From Gentiana macrophylla (Eukaryota; Streptophyta; Magnoliopsida; Gentianales; Gentianaceae), in assembly GCA_026214975.1 (NCBI GenBank), contig JAOBSW010001134.1, forward strand, positions 186,001 through 250,000: 64,000 nt of DNA. The letters run 5' to 3'. A program made the position numbers and the translations under genes. The stretch's first letter is position 1; every line of letters begins with the position of its first letter. Positions 22,466 through 33,400 of the stretch are shown one piece after another. Below the pieces are notes generated by a model, which did no database searches, was not told where the DNA came from, and worked only from the letters and a program-made list of their open reading frames with translations.

Positions 22466-24012
22466 ATGCAAGAAGAACTCAATGAGTTTGAAATAAATCA
22501 AGTATGGACACTAGTGGAGAGGCCTTATCATGCAAATATCATTGGCACAAAATGGGTATATAGAAATAAATTGCATGAATCTGGTACCATTGTTAGAAAC
22601 AAGGCCAGACTAGTGGCAAAGGGCTACTCACAAGCAGAAGGAATAGACTTTGATGAGACATATGCCCTAGTTGCAAGATTGTACGCAATAAGACTATTTT
22701 TGGCATACGCAGCACATAAAAACTTCAAGTTATACCAGATGGATGTAAAGAGTGAATTTCTCAATGGCATTCTGGAAGAAGAGGTTTATGTTCAGCAACC
22801 TCCTGGTTTTGAAGTTAAAGATCAAGAAGATAAAGTGTACATATTAAATAAAGCACATTATGGATTGAAACAAGCACCAGGAGCTTGGTATGAGACTCTA
22901 TCTCAGTTCTTGGTGAATAATGGTTTTACCAAAGGAACCATTGACAAAACTCTTTTCAAAATCAAAGAAGGAAACAACACCCTGCTAGTGCAGATTTATG
23001 TAGATGACATCATATTGAGTTCTAAAAATGAAGTGTTATGTGAAAAATATGCTAATCTCATGAAGAGTAAGTTTCAGATGAGCATGATGGGAGAAATGAA
23101 CTACTTTCTCGGACTACAAGTCAAGCAAAGGAATGATGGAATCTTCATTCATCAAACCAAGTATACCAAGGAGCTGCTGAAGAAGTTTGGTATGGAAAAT
23201 AGCACCAAAGTATCAACTCCTATGGGTACAAGCATCAGGTTGGATGAAGATAATGAAGGTAAAGATGTTGATCCGACTATATACAGAAGAATGACAGGAT
23301 GTATGATGTATCTCACAGCCACCGGACCTGATATATCCTTTGCAGTAGGTGTTTGCGCAAGATTTCAATCAAAACCTAAGGAAAGTCACCTAGACGCTGT
23401 CATTAGAATTCTTAAGTATCTAAAAGAGACTTTGGGAGTAGGGATATGGTATTTAAAAGATGAAGCTTCAAAGTTATATCCTACTCAGATTCTGATTATG
23501 CTGGGTGTAATATTGATAGAAAAAGCACCACATGAACTTGTCACTTGATGGGAAATAGACTTGTTTCCTGGTTTAGCAAGAAGCAGAATTCTATATCAAC
23601 TTCCACTGCTGAAGCAGAATACATAGCTGCTGGAAGTTGTTGTGCACAAAACCTATTGTTGAGACAACAATTAAGGGACTATGGGATTGAAGAAAGAGAA
23701 ATTACTATAATGTGTGACAACACAAGTGCAATTGGTATTACTGAAAATCATGTATTGCACTCAAGAACCAAACACATTGATGTGAGACATTCTTTTATAA
23801 GAGATCATGTTGAAAAGAAAGATTTTGTGGTTTTCTACATACCTACTGAAGATCAACTTGCTGATATCTTTACAAAACATTGGATAAAGACATATTTGCT
23901 AAGTAAAGAACTGAACTTGGCATCATCAAGGTTGACTGACATGCTAATGTTCAGCAGAGCATTCGAATTCACCACAGGGACTAGTCTTTGCTCTGTTGGG
24001 TGCACTCACTAG
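22466..24012 (+). pseudogene. Element C reverse transcriptase and RNase H
   Basis: A 360-codon frame opens in the copia RT ([20 protein letters not shown]). It keeps the catalytic Asp in [11 protein letters not shown] (about residue 93) and YVDDI (about residues 180-181), plus the RARFQSKP-type block ([16 protein letters not shown]) of the connection domain. Near 23462 a frameshift moves out of frame. The RNase H start [17 protein letters not shown] lies in the other frame and meets a TGA at about 23526. RNase H then continues from 23545 with STAEAEYIAAG, MCDNTSAIGI and HSRTKHIDVRHSFIRD. RT copies RNA into DNA and RNase H removes the template. The RT catalytic residues are preserved, but the polyprotein is interrupted. 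Confidence 0.9.
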
Positions 24013-24142
24013 GCAGATTAGTCATTGGTATCAACAATTCCTAAGTGCTCTTATAGTTTGGACAATTGATCAAATGAAATTGCCAAGGGGATTGGACTTT
24101 GCCCTGCTGGGTGAGCTCACTTGGCAGATCAGTCATTGGTAT
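23972..24142 (+). repeat. Duplicated ~60-bp non-coding block between RNase H and 3' ORF (element C)
   Basis: Two direct copies (23972-24032 and 24083-24142) share TTTGC-CTG-TGGGTG, then CTCAC-AGGCAGAT and AGTCATTGGTAT. They are separated by ~50 bp containing CAACAATTCCTAAG. The same pair with the same spacer occurs in element D at 62800-62968, minus strand. Confidence 0.75.
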
Positions 24143-24422
24143 TAAAATTCATCTTGTATTGTCAGTTGGACAAATCTATACCTACAACAAGCTGAATGAA
24201 GATATAAAGATCAGCTGTGTTTTCTATGTATCAGCAGACCCCAGGACCTGCTGAATCATATCAGCAGTAAACATACAATGATAGTCTGCTGAAGATCAAG
24301 CTATTGATAAAGTCGTAATTAATGAAAGTCAACAGTAAATTTATTGGATATTAATCCTATCTTTATTACAGCTGTTACAAGGACACAACTGTTTCTTACA
24401 TTAGTGGGACTATATAGTGGGA

Positions 24423-24428
24423 CACGTG
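24423..24428 (+). promoter_or_regulatory. CACGTG box upstream of the element C 3' ORF
   Basis: GTGGGACACGTGGCA occurs about 200 bp before the ATG at 24629 and about 90 bp before the TATA box. Element D has an identical 15-base string in the matching place. CACGTG is the core bound by plant bZIP/bHLH factors (established knowledge). Confidence 0.5.
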
Positions 24429-24516
24429 GCATTATATTATTCATTTCCACTAGAATCATGCAAATTGCTCTACAAGACTCTGATGCATTGGTCGAGGTGT
24501 CCTACCCACTACTGTC

Positions 24517-24524
24517 TATATTTA
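24517..24524 (+). promoter_or_regulatory. TATA-like box 112 bp upstream of the C 3' ORF
   Basis: TATATTTA in CTGTCTATATTTAGC is followed by a leader ending CAAAATCAAGAAAACAATG. Spacing to the ATG is like that in D, A1 and A2. Confidence 0.5.
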
Positions 24525-24628
24525 GCAAATTATACACAAAGGTTTCACAGTATAATTTCTGCAAATACACAAGTGTGACAACAAATATCGGTACTCATCT
24601 TCTTCAATCTCTCAAAATCAAGAAAACA

Positions 24629-27600
24629 ATGTTTGTTGAAGATGTATATCTTGGCTCAAGCCAAAGTTTTTGAGGTTATGTTACAGATGCTAATGAAATA
24701 GAGCTGGCAATTAATCTACAGGTCTTGAAATGTTCTAAACATAAGACTGCAGAAGATTTCTTATAGAAATGTATGTGATTTTTTGATACATATGGTAATA
24801 AAATCACATACAGAGGTGTTTACAACAACTGTGATTGGTTAGGAGATTCTAGTTTCCTCAAATTTGTTAAGAGAGGTATTTGGATTTGCTGAAGGCAATG
24901 GAGCACCAAAAAACCAAGAAAGCTTGGAGTTAGCAAGATTAGCCTTTGTTGAATCTATAAAGAATGATCCAAAAAAGCAAGTATCTCTTGGAATCAATGC
25001 CAAATATATCTCCTATTAATATAATCTGCTGAGCAAGTATATTGCAAAGAACATGCTAGGCCTGGTTGAAAGCTATGATACTTTATCAGGACCAAAAATG
25101 CACCTAATTATTATCATCTCTAGAACTATAAAATTTGATTGGGCTGGATTCTTTGTGTATTACATGAAGAAGATAATGACAGAAGAAAGAGAGGTCATAA
25201 AGAAGAGAATCAAGGAGAACAAGGCTATGAAGTATCTTGGTTCTAGATTTTTCATAAAGGTTAAACCTTTAGGGTTACTGATTCAGAGTCTATTGAATCA
25301 TCTAGGCATTGCTAATGTAGCACCTCAAGATATAAACAAAGTGAGGTATCAGCTAGAAGTCAATACTCCAATTCCTGGTCTAGATGATGATGAAGGAGAT
25401 GAACAAGAGGAGAGTGACCAGAATGTGGAGTTGAGAACCAAAAGGAAGGTTGGTCCTAAGGCTGCTGAGTCTAGGATGTCAATAGAAAAGAGAAAGACTG
25501 CTAAAACAAGAAAGATAATTGAGATTCTCAAGCCTAAGAAATCCAAATAGTCAGCAGACTCTGCAAAGCCTGCTAATACTAGTGCTAATGTATCCTCTGC
25601 TCCTGCTGAACCTAAAAAAGAATAAAGTTGCACAGGTTTTTACTGAACAAGTTAAAGAGGCAACCAGAAAGAGGAAAGCAGTATCCAAAGAAGCACTTGA
25701 GCAATCTTTGTTTGGAGCCCCTGAAAGGCTTTTGAAGAAAGTGAAGCAGATTGCAAAGAAGAAGAGTAATCGTGGAAAAGGAAAGGAGTTAAGGATTTTG
25801 GAAAACTCAAAGAGAAGAAGAAGAAGAAGCAAATGTTGAACAAGGAGTTGTAGAGCCAACTGTAGTGGCTACTGAGACTGTACAAGAGCCTACTAAGGAG
25901 GCTACTAAAGTAGTACAAGACCCTGCTGAGACTACCAAAATTTAGGGCGAAGCACAGTTGGAACAAACCCCTGCTGAAGAGCATACAATTCTGGGGGAAG
26001 AAAGCATTCAACAGATGGAAGTAGTAGGTACAAATGTTTCTTTTGATATATTTGTATCTACTTAAGGAACTTTATCTCATTTGGTGGAAAATTTTGGAAG
26101 TCAACAAGCTGAAGCTCAACCTACTACTAAGAAACCAACTATGCCTTATGTCAGGGGGCCGAGGAAGCAAAAGGAAAATCCAGACTTCAAGAAAATCGAA
26201 CAATAGCTTGAATGGGTGTTTGGATTCTATAAGAAAAAAAACCTGCAGCAGACCTTATGACAGGTTTTGAAGAATGGAGTTTTGGAGATTTTGGAGTGGA
26301 GAACTTGCTAGGACTCATTGACACATCTGTTTACAAATGAGACTGTTGGAACATATTGATAATGGCAGAAAGAAAGGAAAAATCATGTTCAGAGACCCAA
26401 AGTTTAAACCTTTTGGTGATAGTTAAGAATCATCATCTTCTAATTTTGATGATGATCATCATATGCACCCTAGAGAATCAGGTGGTGCTATGAACGAAAA
26501 GTCTACTGAACAACCAAAACCTGTTGAAAAAGAGAAAGAACACCCTACTGATAAAGAGAAGTCTGCTAAGGGTCAGCAGACTGTTGAACAAGAAGAGGAA
26601 TTGTTGACATCATTTGCAGATGATATAAAAACATAAATAGATGCTACAACAATTCTTGGTGGTGGTGCTTTGGAGGATTCTGCTGAAGTTACTAGGAAAG
26701 AATAGATTGATGCAATATCTGAAGAATCTGCTCAATTCCAAGACAAAATCAACACAGAAGGGACCTTAGTAATTGCTGCTATAAATTTAGAGGTTATTGC
26801 GGAGGTTGGAGGAGTTTTGGAAGAAATCTTGGTAGTTTTTCCTGCCACTACTGAAGAACAAGTTGGTCAATTGGGTGTTGTTGCACCTTATGCACAACCT
26901 ATCCCTATAGTTGTCATATCTGATACACCAATGGAACCAAACTTGGAATATCCTATGATCACACAAGAACTTCAATCCAAGGTTACTAAGGCTACATCTG
27001 CTACACCTATGGAGATTGAAGAGTTTGCTGAAGAGGTGGTTCAGTCTAGTGTGGATCAGACGGCAACTAAACACAGGTTGGAACTGGTGGTTCAATTCAC
27101 TGAGGATCAGACAGTGATTGGACAAAGGTTGGTACTTTTAATGGGATTTGAGGTATCCCCTACTGCCAGCATGGAACCTGCTGACAAAGATGTTCCTGCT
27201 GATAATCAAGAAGAGGTTGCTGATGCACAATCTGAAGAGAAACTTCTTGATTATAGAGATAGTGAGGAAAAATTTAATGTACCTCTTGAGGAAGAATACC
27301 CTATTTATGAAAATGCTCCTAATTTGGATGAGGGAAGTCTTGAACCCTATGACTGGGACAAAACGTAGGCTATTGTGGTAAGACAACCTAGACCTAAGGA
27401 TGGTTTCGAAAGATCTACTAAGAATATGGCTGGTATTGCTGCCACTATACCAGGCTATATTTTGGAAGTACTGATGGTTGTTAGGGTAGATATCACTCAA
27501 CTAAGGAATCAACTAAGGACAGTGTGCAAAGATTTGAAGACCTAGTCAATCTAGAGGAAAATAGAGGATGGACTACTAAGACTGTTGCTTCTAATGTTAC

Positions 27601-27929
27601 TCATTTACAATTCACTAGTAATGATATGCTTCGAGAAATTTTCTCTAGCCAAGATAGACTCTACAAAGAGAGATAAGTATATTTCTGAGGAGATTTCCAC
27701 ATTTCACAAGATATTTGATAAGATGGCTGAGACATCAACCCCTGCTGCACTTTATCCTAAAATTCTGGAAAGAATGAACCTGCTGGAACAAACTATAGAA
27801 GGCCGGATTACTTCAGTATATACTAGAATGGAGGTTATGGAAGGACAGCTAAATAATCTGGTGAATACACAAGAAGACTCGAATCCTGGCGGTGGTCGAT
27901 CAATCAAGATAATTTCGAAATGTAAGTAA
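24629..27929 (+). pseudogene. Element C 3' ORF product, decayed and 3'-truncated
   Basis: Starts MFVEDVYLGSSQSF followed by TGA, homologous to the D copy (HLGTSQSVRGFVVDANK). Later pieces include the N-terminal domain (GLVESYDTLSGPKMHLI, then FDWAGFFVYYMKK at 25053-25550), an acidic run (DDDEGDEQEESDQNVE) and basic clusters (KKKSNRGKGKEL). A Pro/Glu/Thr-rich middle (26817-27368) and a helical part (ILERMNLLEQTIEGRIT) follow, ending at 27929. The end corresponds to an internal point of the D ORF, so the last several hundred bases, polypurine tract and LTR are gone. Many stops. No membrane segment seen. Confidence 0.72.
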
Positions 27930-29059
27930 CTGTTTACCAATATCATCACTATGTAATTCTCGGTGCTTGACTAGTCAACTCTTTGACGATACACATCACT
28001 ATGTGTTAGTCAACTCCTTGTCTCTAAAGTCAGACGGCCCTGATGGTGGCTAATCAAAGAAAGACTTTTGTCGAGTCATAACCTAATATTCGCGAGATCT
28101 CATACGATCATATCACAATAACGACTATATACCTGAGGTTGGTCAACTCCCAGTCAATCAATTGGATCCGAACAAGGACTCTTCACCGTCGTTATAATAT
28201 TGGGAGACAGTATTTCGGCTTGATTTTTGTTGTGGAAGTATTTGTGTAAATTAATTTCGAATTAATTCTTTTATATAATTTGATTATGGTCTCATCATGT
28301 ATATCTATCTCTATAGACATACATCCTACACATTCATCTAGATCGTGCTTAGTTATGTATCTATCGTATCATATAAAATAAATACAAGCACAAATAAATA
28401 AATGCGTAAAGTAACCGGTATGATCATTGACTTTTCCTAGGTGCGGTTTCGAATACAAACTGATGAAACCGCAGGTCACAATCTAAAGGTAGCTGCAACC
28501 GCCAATAGGATCTTTATTGTTGTATGCCAGTGGGTTCTTTTATCTCTCTTTGGTCTTCATCTTCTTGCTCCATTCTTGTTACATAATAATCTGTCTAATT
28601 AATAATTACACCCGCCGCACACGGGGAGGAGCTAATGGGAATGGGATAAATGAAAAAGTTAAAGTAGGTCACGTACTTCATAACGGCCTACTACAATTTG
28701 AAAAACCAACATAAAGAAAACATTCACATCTATCCTATTGGTCGAGTCCATGATCAGTCGGGGTCCGTATAATCATATTATATCTACACATCTAATCCAT
28801 ACATTTATATCTTATGAAAAATATCAAATTAAAATTTAACTAATTGTGCGTCTTATTTTATCACATCAAATAATCAATTAAATTTTAATTAATTAAATGA
28901 TTTAAATCAAAAATAAAATTAACATTTAATTTTAAATCGATTTTAATTTTATTAATTAGTGACTATTCAAAATTAAAATCAAAATTAAAAATTCTCTTTT
29001 GTTTCATTCCTTTTGGCTCTTAACCAAAAGGGATGCCTTTGGTTTTCTAAACCAAAAGA

Positions 29060-29290
29060 CATCTCTGTTTAGCTACTTTCCAGAATCAAAATTTTGAAAG
29101 TGGCATAGGCCTAAGCCTTTTTCAAATCAAATATTTGGAAAGACCAATATTTTTGTTGATTTTCCTGGACACTTTCCAAAATCAAAATTTTGAAATTGGC
29201 ATAGGCCTAGGCCTTTTACCAAATCAAATATTTGGAAAGGGCCTAGGCCTATTCCAAACAAAGTTTTGAAAGGCCATTAATATTTTAATG
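29060..29290. repeat. Direct repeat of a palindrome-rich ~90-bp unit
   Basis: Two copies (about 29077-29146 and 29171-29241) share CTTTCCA-AATCAAAATTTTG, GGCATAGGCCTA and CAAATCAAATATTTGGAAAG. Each contains short palindromes (CAAAATTTTG, CAAATATTTG, TAGGCCTA). A third partial copy follows to 29275. Confidence 0.7.
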
Positions 29291-29570
29291 CCATGTGGCA
29301 TCACTAAACAAAAGTGATATCAATGCACAATAAATATCACAAAACGAAAATGAATCGATCTCCCTTTTGTTAAAGAGCAACCGACGTCGGCAGCCCTAGG
29401 GCCGCACGCACCGCCACGCGCCGCCGTGGAGGTGGGGACTGCCGCCGATCGGCCGAGCCCCCATCGATTCCATTTTTTTTATGTTTTTATCGTTTTGCGA
29501 ATCTAGATCTTGCATCTATCGATTAATTACTACGCAGCTTATTTAGTGCTTATTGCTTAAGCTCGAAACT

Positions 29571-29583
29571 CTTTCTGATACCA
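29571..29583 (-). other. primer-binding site of the minus-strand element at 29585
   Basis: Minus-strand TGGTATCAGAAAG matches the initiator-Met tRNA site TGGTATCAGAGC through ten bases. It lies one base from the LTR boundary (CCTAACA on minus). Confidence 0.82.
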
Positions 29584-29584
29584 C

Positions 29585-31176
29585 TGTTAGGAAATCTACG
29601 CGGGGACGCAGCGGAATTCAAAAATTATTTCCTTTTAACCAGGATCGACTTCGTGTGAGCAATAAACAAATAAAGCTAGTAGACGGTGGTTACCTTGCTT
29701 GATCTAAAAGATCGACGCTCTGTCCGTCTATGGAGAGTAGCGATGCACGGAGCCGGCCAAGTGTTGGCCTTCACCGGTGATCCACACGAACAGCTCGTCG
29801 GAATTCCATCATGGATTGGTACTAGAAAAATCCGGTTACGAGACTGGTCTTTTCTCTCTCTCTAAATCTCGCTAGAAGAAGCTCTCTATTTTTCACAAGA
29901 ACTATTAGCTCTTTGAATTGTGTTGTGCAAAAGAACAAGCCAAGCCTCCCTTAATTAGGGTGACATGCGCCCCATGCATTTCCCAAACTGATTCGGATTA
30001 ACTTCTAGTAGGTTAATGAGAAAGAAAACCTTTTTCTAATAAAATAAGGAAAAAGAACCTTTGATTGATTTATCTCATTAATATTCAATATCTTATATTA
30101 AATATATTTCCAAGATATATATTGACAATATCTTATATTGAATATATCTTTATCTTATTACCCTAAATCTATTTTTCCAAAAAATCAATTAATATCTAAT
30201 AATAATATATGGTAATCTTATTAATTTCTTTTGGATTCTAATCTTATTAATTAAATTGCACAACTCAAATTTATCTAATCTACTTTGAAAGTGGCGCCTC
30301 TTCCCACTAATTTGGGAATTGAGATTTTCTTTAATTATTATAATACTATGATTAATTAATTTGTAAAATACATGTATATCATTTTTTTTCTTCGAAATAC
30401 ATATCTAATATATGTACATTTAATTAATCATCATAATTAATATCTTCTATTATATATATTTATAATAATTAAATACCACCATACTAATTTACAACTAAAA
30501 CCTTTATAGTACGAGATAAATTCTTTCCTTATTTGGTCATCAACTATAACCACATTTTAATCCGGCTAGATGTTCTTATGTCTCTGACCCGATAGGCTTT
30601 CGAATATGATGGACGTAGACTCAAAGTGAAAATTACGAAAATACCCTTCATACCTAACGATCACGGGAAAGCGTCTAGAAACACACCGTAACCCCCAATC
30701 ATCGGAAGTGTCAAATGCAATGACTCCTACCTTCCATTTGAAACATTTACTGTGTAAACATAACCATATCGCTATAATAATGTCCATACGGTTGTTCGTC
30801 GAGTGTCAAACATCAACGACCGTATCTTATAATCTGGATATCATGCTCTCTCGAAGTAACTCATTTACTTCCACTTTGCAAAGATTAACGAGAGTAAGAC
30901 ATTCCTTATCAGAAGGCCCTTTCGGATATTCACCCCTAATATTAGGGTACGCGATTTCCGACCAATCAAACACATATACTCCGCATGCTTCAGTATCACA
31001 CCCATTCAATACCGCATGATCACCCAGTGGCTAAGGGAAACATCAATAGTGTCAAAGTATGACCATCCACACCGTGATGCTATGTAGACTCCGCTCCTAA
31101 GGATAATTACACAACCGCCACATAGTGTGACACTTAACAGTGTAAGTGGGTCAGTCTAACGTATGCATTCTCTAAT
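29585..31176 (-). repeat. LTR (about 1.6 kb) of a minus-strand element; outer end uncertain
   Basis: It starts on plus TGTTAGGAAATCTACG next to a primer site, so it is the 5' LTR of a minus-strand element. Contents are AT-rich with no ORF of note. The outer end is placed where A-type LTR sequence begins at 31177. No second copy of this LTR is in the window. Confidence 0.6.
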
Positions 31177-31345
31177 TGTTTGTCCCTTGAAAAGGCTTTG
31201 GTTAAGTTTAGAGGTGGGGTGAATAAACTTAGCACGTAAAACTTTTTGGAGTTGACAAACTCAGCAAGGTCAGTAGTCTACTGACTATCAGTAGTCTGCT
31301 GACTACAAATGTTATTGAATTTGTTGCAGCGGAATATATTTAAAT
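31177..31345 (-). repeat. Fragment of an A/B-like LTR 3' end in minus orientation
   Basis: TGTTTGTCCCTTGAAAAGGC, then TTTAGAGGTGGGGTGAATAA, is the inverse of the A LTR end (TTATTCACC, CCTCTAAACTT, then GGGACCAACA). Only ~170 bp can be recognised before the reading switches to a gene fragment. Confidence 0.65.
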
Positions 31346-31825
31346 TAAGCCTTATCAATGTTGTTGTTGTTGCTGCTGCTGCAACCGCCGCTCTTCTTGT
31401 TCCAGATGCTAAACGTCCTCGAACCAATATGGGCATTTGTAAGAAGAAATTGTTTTCTGGAAGAGTCGACAATTCTATTCCTTTGAATCACGCCTTCACC
31501 AATCCTACCTTTAAAGGTATTTTTAGGTTTTTTATTTATCTGAATGAATATTTTGGTGATTCTTTTTCCATCAGATTAGAATTAAAGTAAGATTTTGCAT
31601 TTTTAAAAGAAAAAAAACTTTCAAGAATGATGAATTTAAGGATAATATTTCCCAGTTGTGATTAATTTAGTTATTTTAAGTGAAAAGAAAAGAGAACACA
31701 CTTACTAAATGCTAGGCCTTTTGCCTTATATGTTTTTGTAGCAGGAAATACAGAGACATGGTTTGATTCAGCTGCAAATCATGAATCTGACTGCAGTGAT
31801 GAAGATTTTCACAGTGTTTCTGATG
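31346..31825 (+). pseudogene. Gene fragment like the N-terminus of plant DUF1336 (EDR2-like) proteins
   Basis: Two exon-like pieces join with correct splice signals. The first ends SIPLNHAFTNPTFK at 31516 before GT. The second runs 31745-31825, after a TTTTTGTAGCAG acceptor and before GTACAT, and reads ETWFDSAANHESDCSDEDFHSV. From memory, plant DUF1336/EDR2-like proteins have NPTFQG, then EAWFD, then DSDCDEDFQSV in this region. The expected N-terminal MG-C-S start is missing: upstream of the Ala/Val run the DNA is LTR sequence. No DUF1336 core is recognisable downstream. Probably a truncated copy; the family call is moderate. Confidence 0.5.
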
Positions 31826-31850
31826 GTACATAGCTTGCTTATTATTGCTC

Positions 31851-32129
31851 TAAGAGCATCTCCAACCCAACAGCAATTCAGCAAATTGCTGTAAATTTTT
31901 GCTCCAATAGAGAGGCAATTGATGCATCAAATTGTTGGGGGAGGGGATTTCTCCATTTAATTTGCTGTTGAAACTGAGTAGCCGGCAAACCATTTTTTTT
32001 CTTTTTCTCTGAAAGGAATTTTCCGTTGATGTTGAACTGTTGGAGTTGATGGAAGAAATTTGGTGTAAAACTTACACCAAATTGATGATTTGGTGTAGTA
32101 TTTGCCGCCAACGGTTGCGGATGCTCTTA
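31851..32129. mobile_element. MITE (279 bp) with GAGCATC terminal inverted repeats
   Basis: Left end TAAGAGCATCTCCAACC; right end GTTGCGGATGCTCTTA. The ends are inverted, and the flanking TAA/TTA trinucleotides fit PIF/Harbinger-type insertions. There is no coding capacity. It lies just after the second exon of the DUF1336-like fragment, in what would be an intron. Confidence 0.75.
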
Positions 32130-33400
32130 TAATCATCTTTAAGAATGAAATTTTGTGTATTGATGTTTTTCACTACAAAATAGCCATTCCCACTTAAGGG
32201 AACTCGTTGTAGACAATGTAAATGCTCATAGATTCAATCATTTAATATCTTCAGTTTATAGTTTCCATCAAACCCTACCTTTTCTTTTTTTATGTTTTAT
32301 TTTACATCTTCTTGATTTTGACTTATACCCATAGACTTTTTTTTAGAAGGATTTTTTTTAGTCTATTAGGAGTCGAGGGTTGGTGGGGTAGGATTATGTT
32401 TTTCTTTGTCTAGCATCATATATGTGTGTATACATATGTATATATAGTACATATACACTTTATTTTGATCTCGAATAGCTGAGTCCAAGTATAATGGACT
32501 GTCATGGAGGCATGGGACATGAATTATCTGGGATATTAGCATTAAACATCTATGAAATGTTGTGGAGCTGAAGCACAAAGCTCTATTTTTTACCCCTCAC
32601 CCACACATTCCTCTATTCAGGAAGGATCTTGATGTTGTGGGTAAATAACTTGAGTGGGGATTTGATTGGTTTAAACTGATTCGTTTAACAAAACACATTT
32701 ACATCATTCATAAGCATGCCATTTTTCTAGTGTTACTTTAACTATCTCTGTGCAGGCCTTTTCAGCTGACAACTTGTCTATCTCTCGTCGTCAATCCGCC
32801 TCCACCCGCCGGCAACTTGTCTAGCTCTCGTCGTTGCACTCTGGCTGTTGCACACCACAACCAAAATGTCTTTGGAGTAGGGCCACGTATGAGTTCCGGC
32901 CGAAGAAGAGGTCCATTGCGGTGGAACCACTTTCTACTCAACAGTTTCATTCTTCTATTCCAATATTTTATGCACATGCTTTTCATCGTGGAATGTGCTG
33001 TTACGCGCATGAGTTCTGGGGTATTGGTATGGTAGCTTTCGGTTACAATGATTAGAATTAATTGATTTCAATTTTTTTCATTCTTTGCTACTGTGTTTTT
33101 CAGGAGTTTTGTTCGCATTTGGATGCCGTATTTGGAATGACCTGATTCCCAAAGTAATGATTTTGGTTTTTGTTATGATGTGTAAGAGACAACATGTTGT
33201 TTGTGTCATATATGCTTTTAAGACTGATTTCTAGATGGGTTATGTGCTCATCAATGTCTTTTATGGGACCATATAGTCATTTACTTTTTGCTTTAAGTCC
33301 AGAATGCTAACGATCAGTGTTTTATATATTGACGATTCATGCTATAAAATGTATAAGTGCAGTTAAGATGAAAATGAGAGACAGAGGAATGACAATAGGG
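32130..33400. other. No gene recognised
   Basis: Mostly AT-rich. It contains CACTACAAAATAGCC at 32172, like a CACTA-type end but unpaired, and a short tandem similarity (CTCGTCGTC-ATCCGCC / CTCTCGTCGTTGC) around 32780-32840. Short open frames at 32762-33055 overlap on both strands and match nothing I know. Confidence 0.5.

Larger units (their letters stand above)
20910..27929 (+). mobile_element. Decayed Ty1/copia element C with extra 3' ORF
   Basis: A short B-type LTR fragment (20910-21048) is followed two bases after its end by late pre-integrase sequence, then integrase, RT and RNase H, a duplicated non-coding block, and the 3' ORF (24629-27929). The primer site, gag and protease are absent. 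No 3' LTR or polypurine tract follows the 3' ORF, so that end is truncated. The order IN-RT-RNase H-extra ORF is the layout of Sirevirus-like copia elements that carry an additional ORF. Confidence 0.8.
27930..29584 (-). mobile_element. Internal remnant of a minus-strand LTR element; no ORF
   Basis: The right end carries a primer site (TGGTATCAGAAAG on minus, 29571-29583) next to an LTR starting at 29585, so the adjacent DNA is the 5' internal region of a minus-strand element. The left boundary, against element C, is unclear. The stretch is AT-rich (28830-29000), then holds a ~100-bp direct repeat, then a strongly CpG-rich patch at 29385-29460. I see no gag or pol motif, so it may be a non-coding derivative, or may include an unrelated piece at 27930-28300. 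Confidence 0.5.

Noticed and set aside
24013..24145. TTGGTATCAACAATTCC as a second primer-binding site
   Set aside because: It is part of the duplicated block between RNase H and the 3' ORF. The order of LTR end and primer site is reversed and no LTR is adjacent.
25349..26011. Minus-strand open frames opposite the element C 3' ORF
   Set aside because: They are shadows of the acidic and lysine-rich coding strand and have no recognisable domain.
32165..32210. CACTACAAAATAGCC as a transposon end
   Set aside because: No inverted partner or target duplication was found nearby. It is too short to call.
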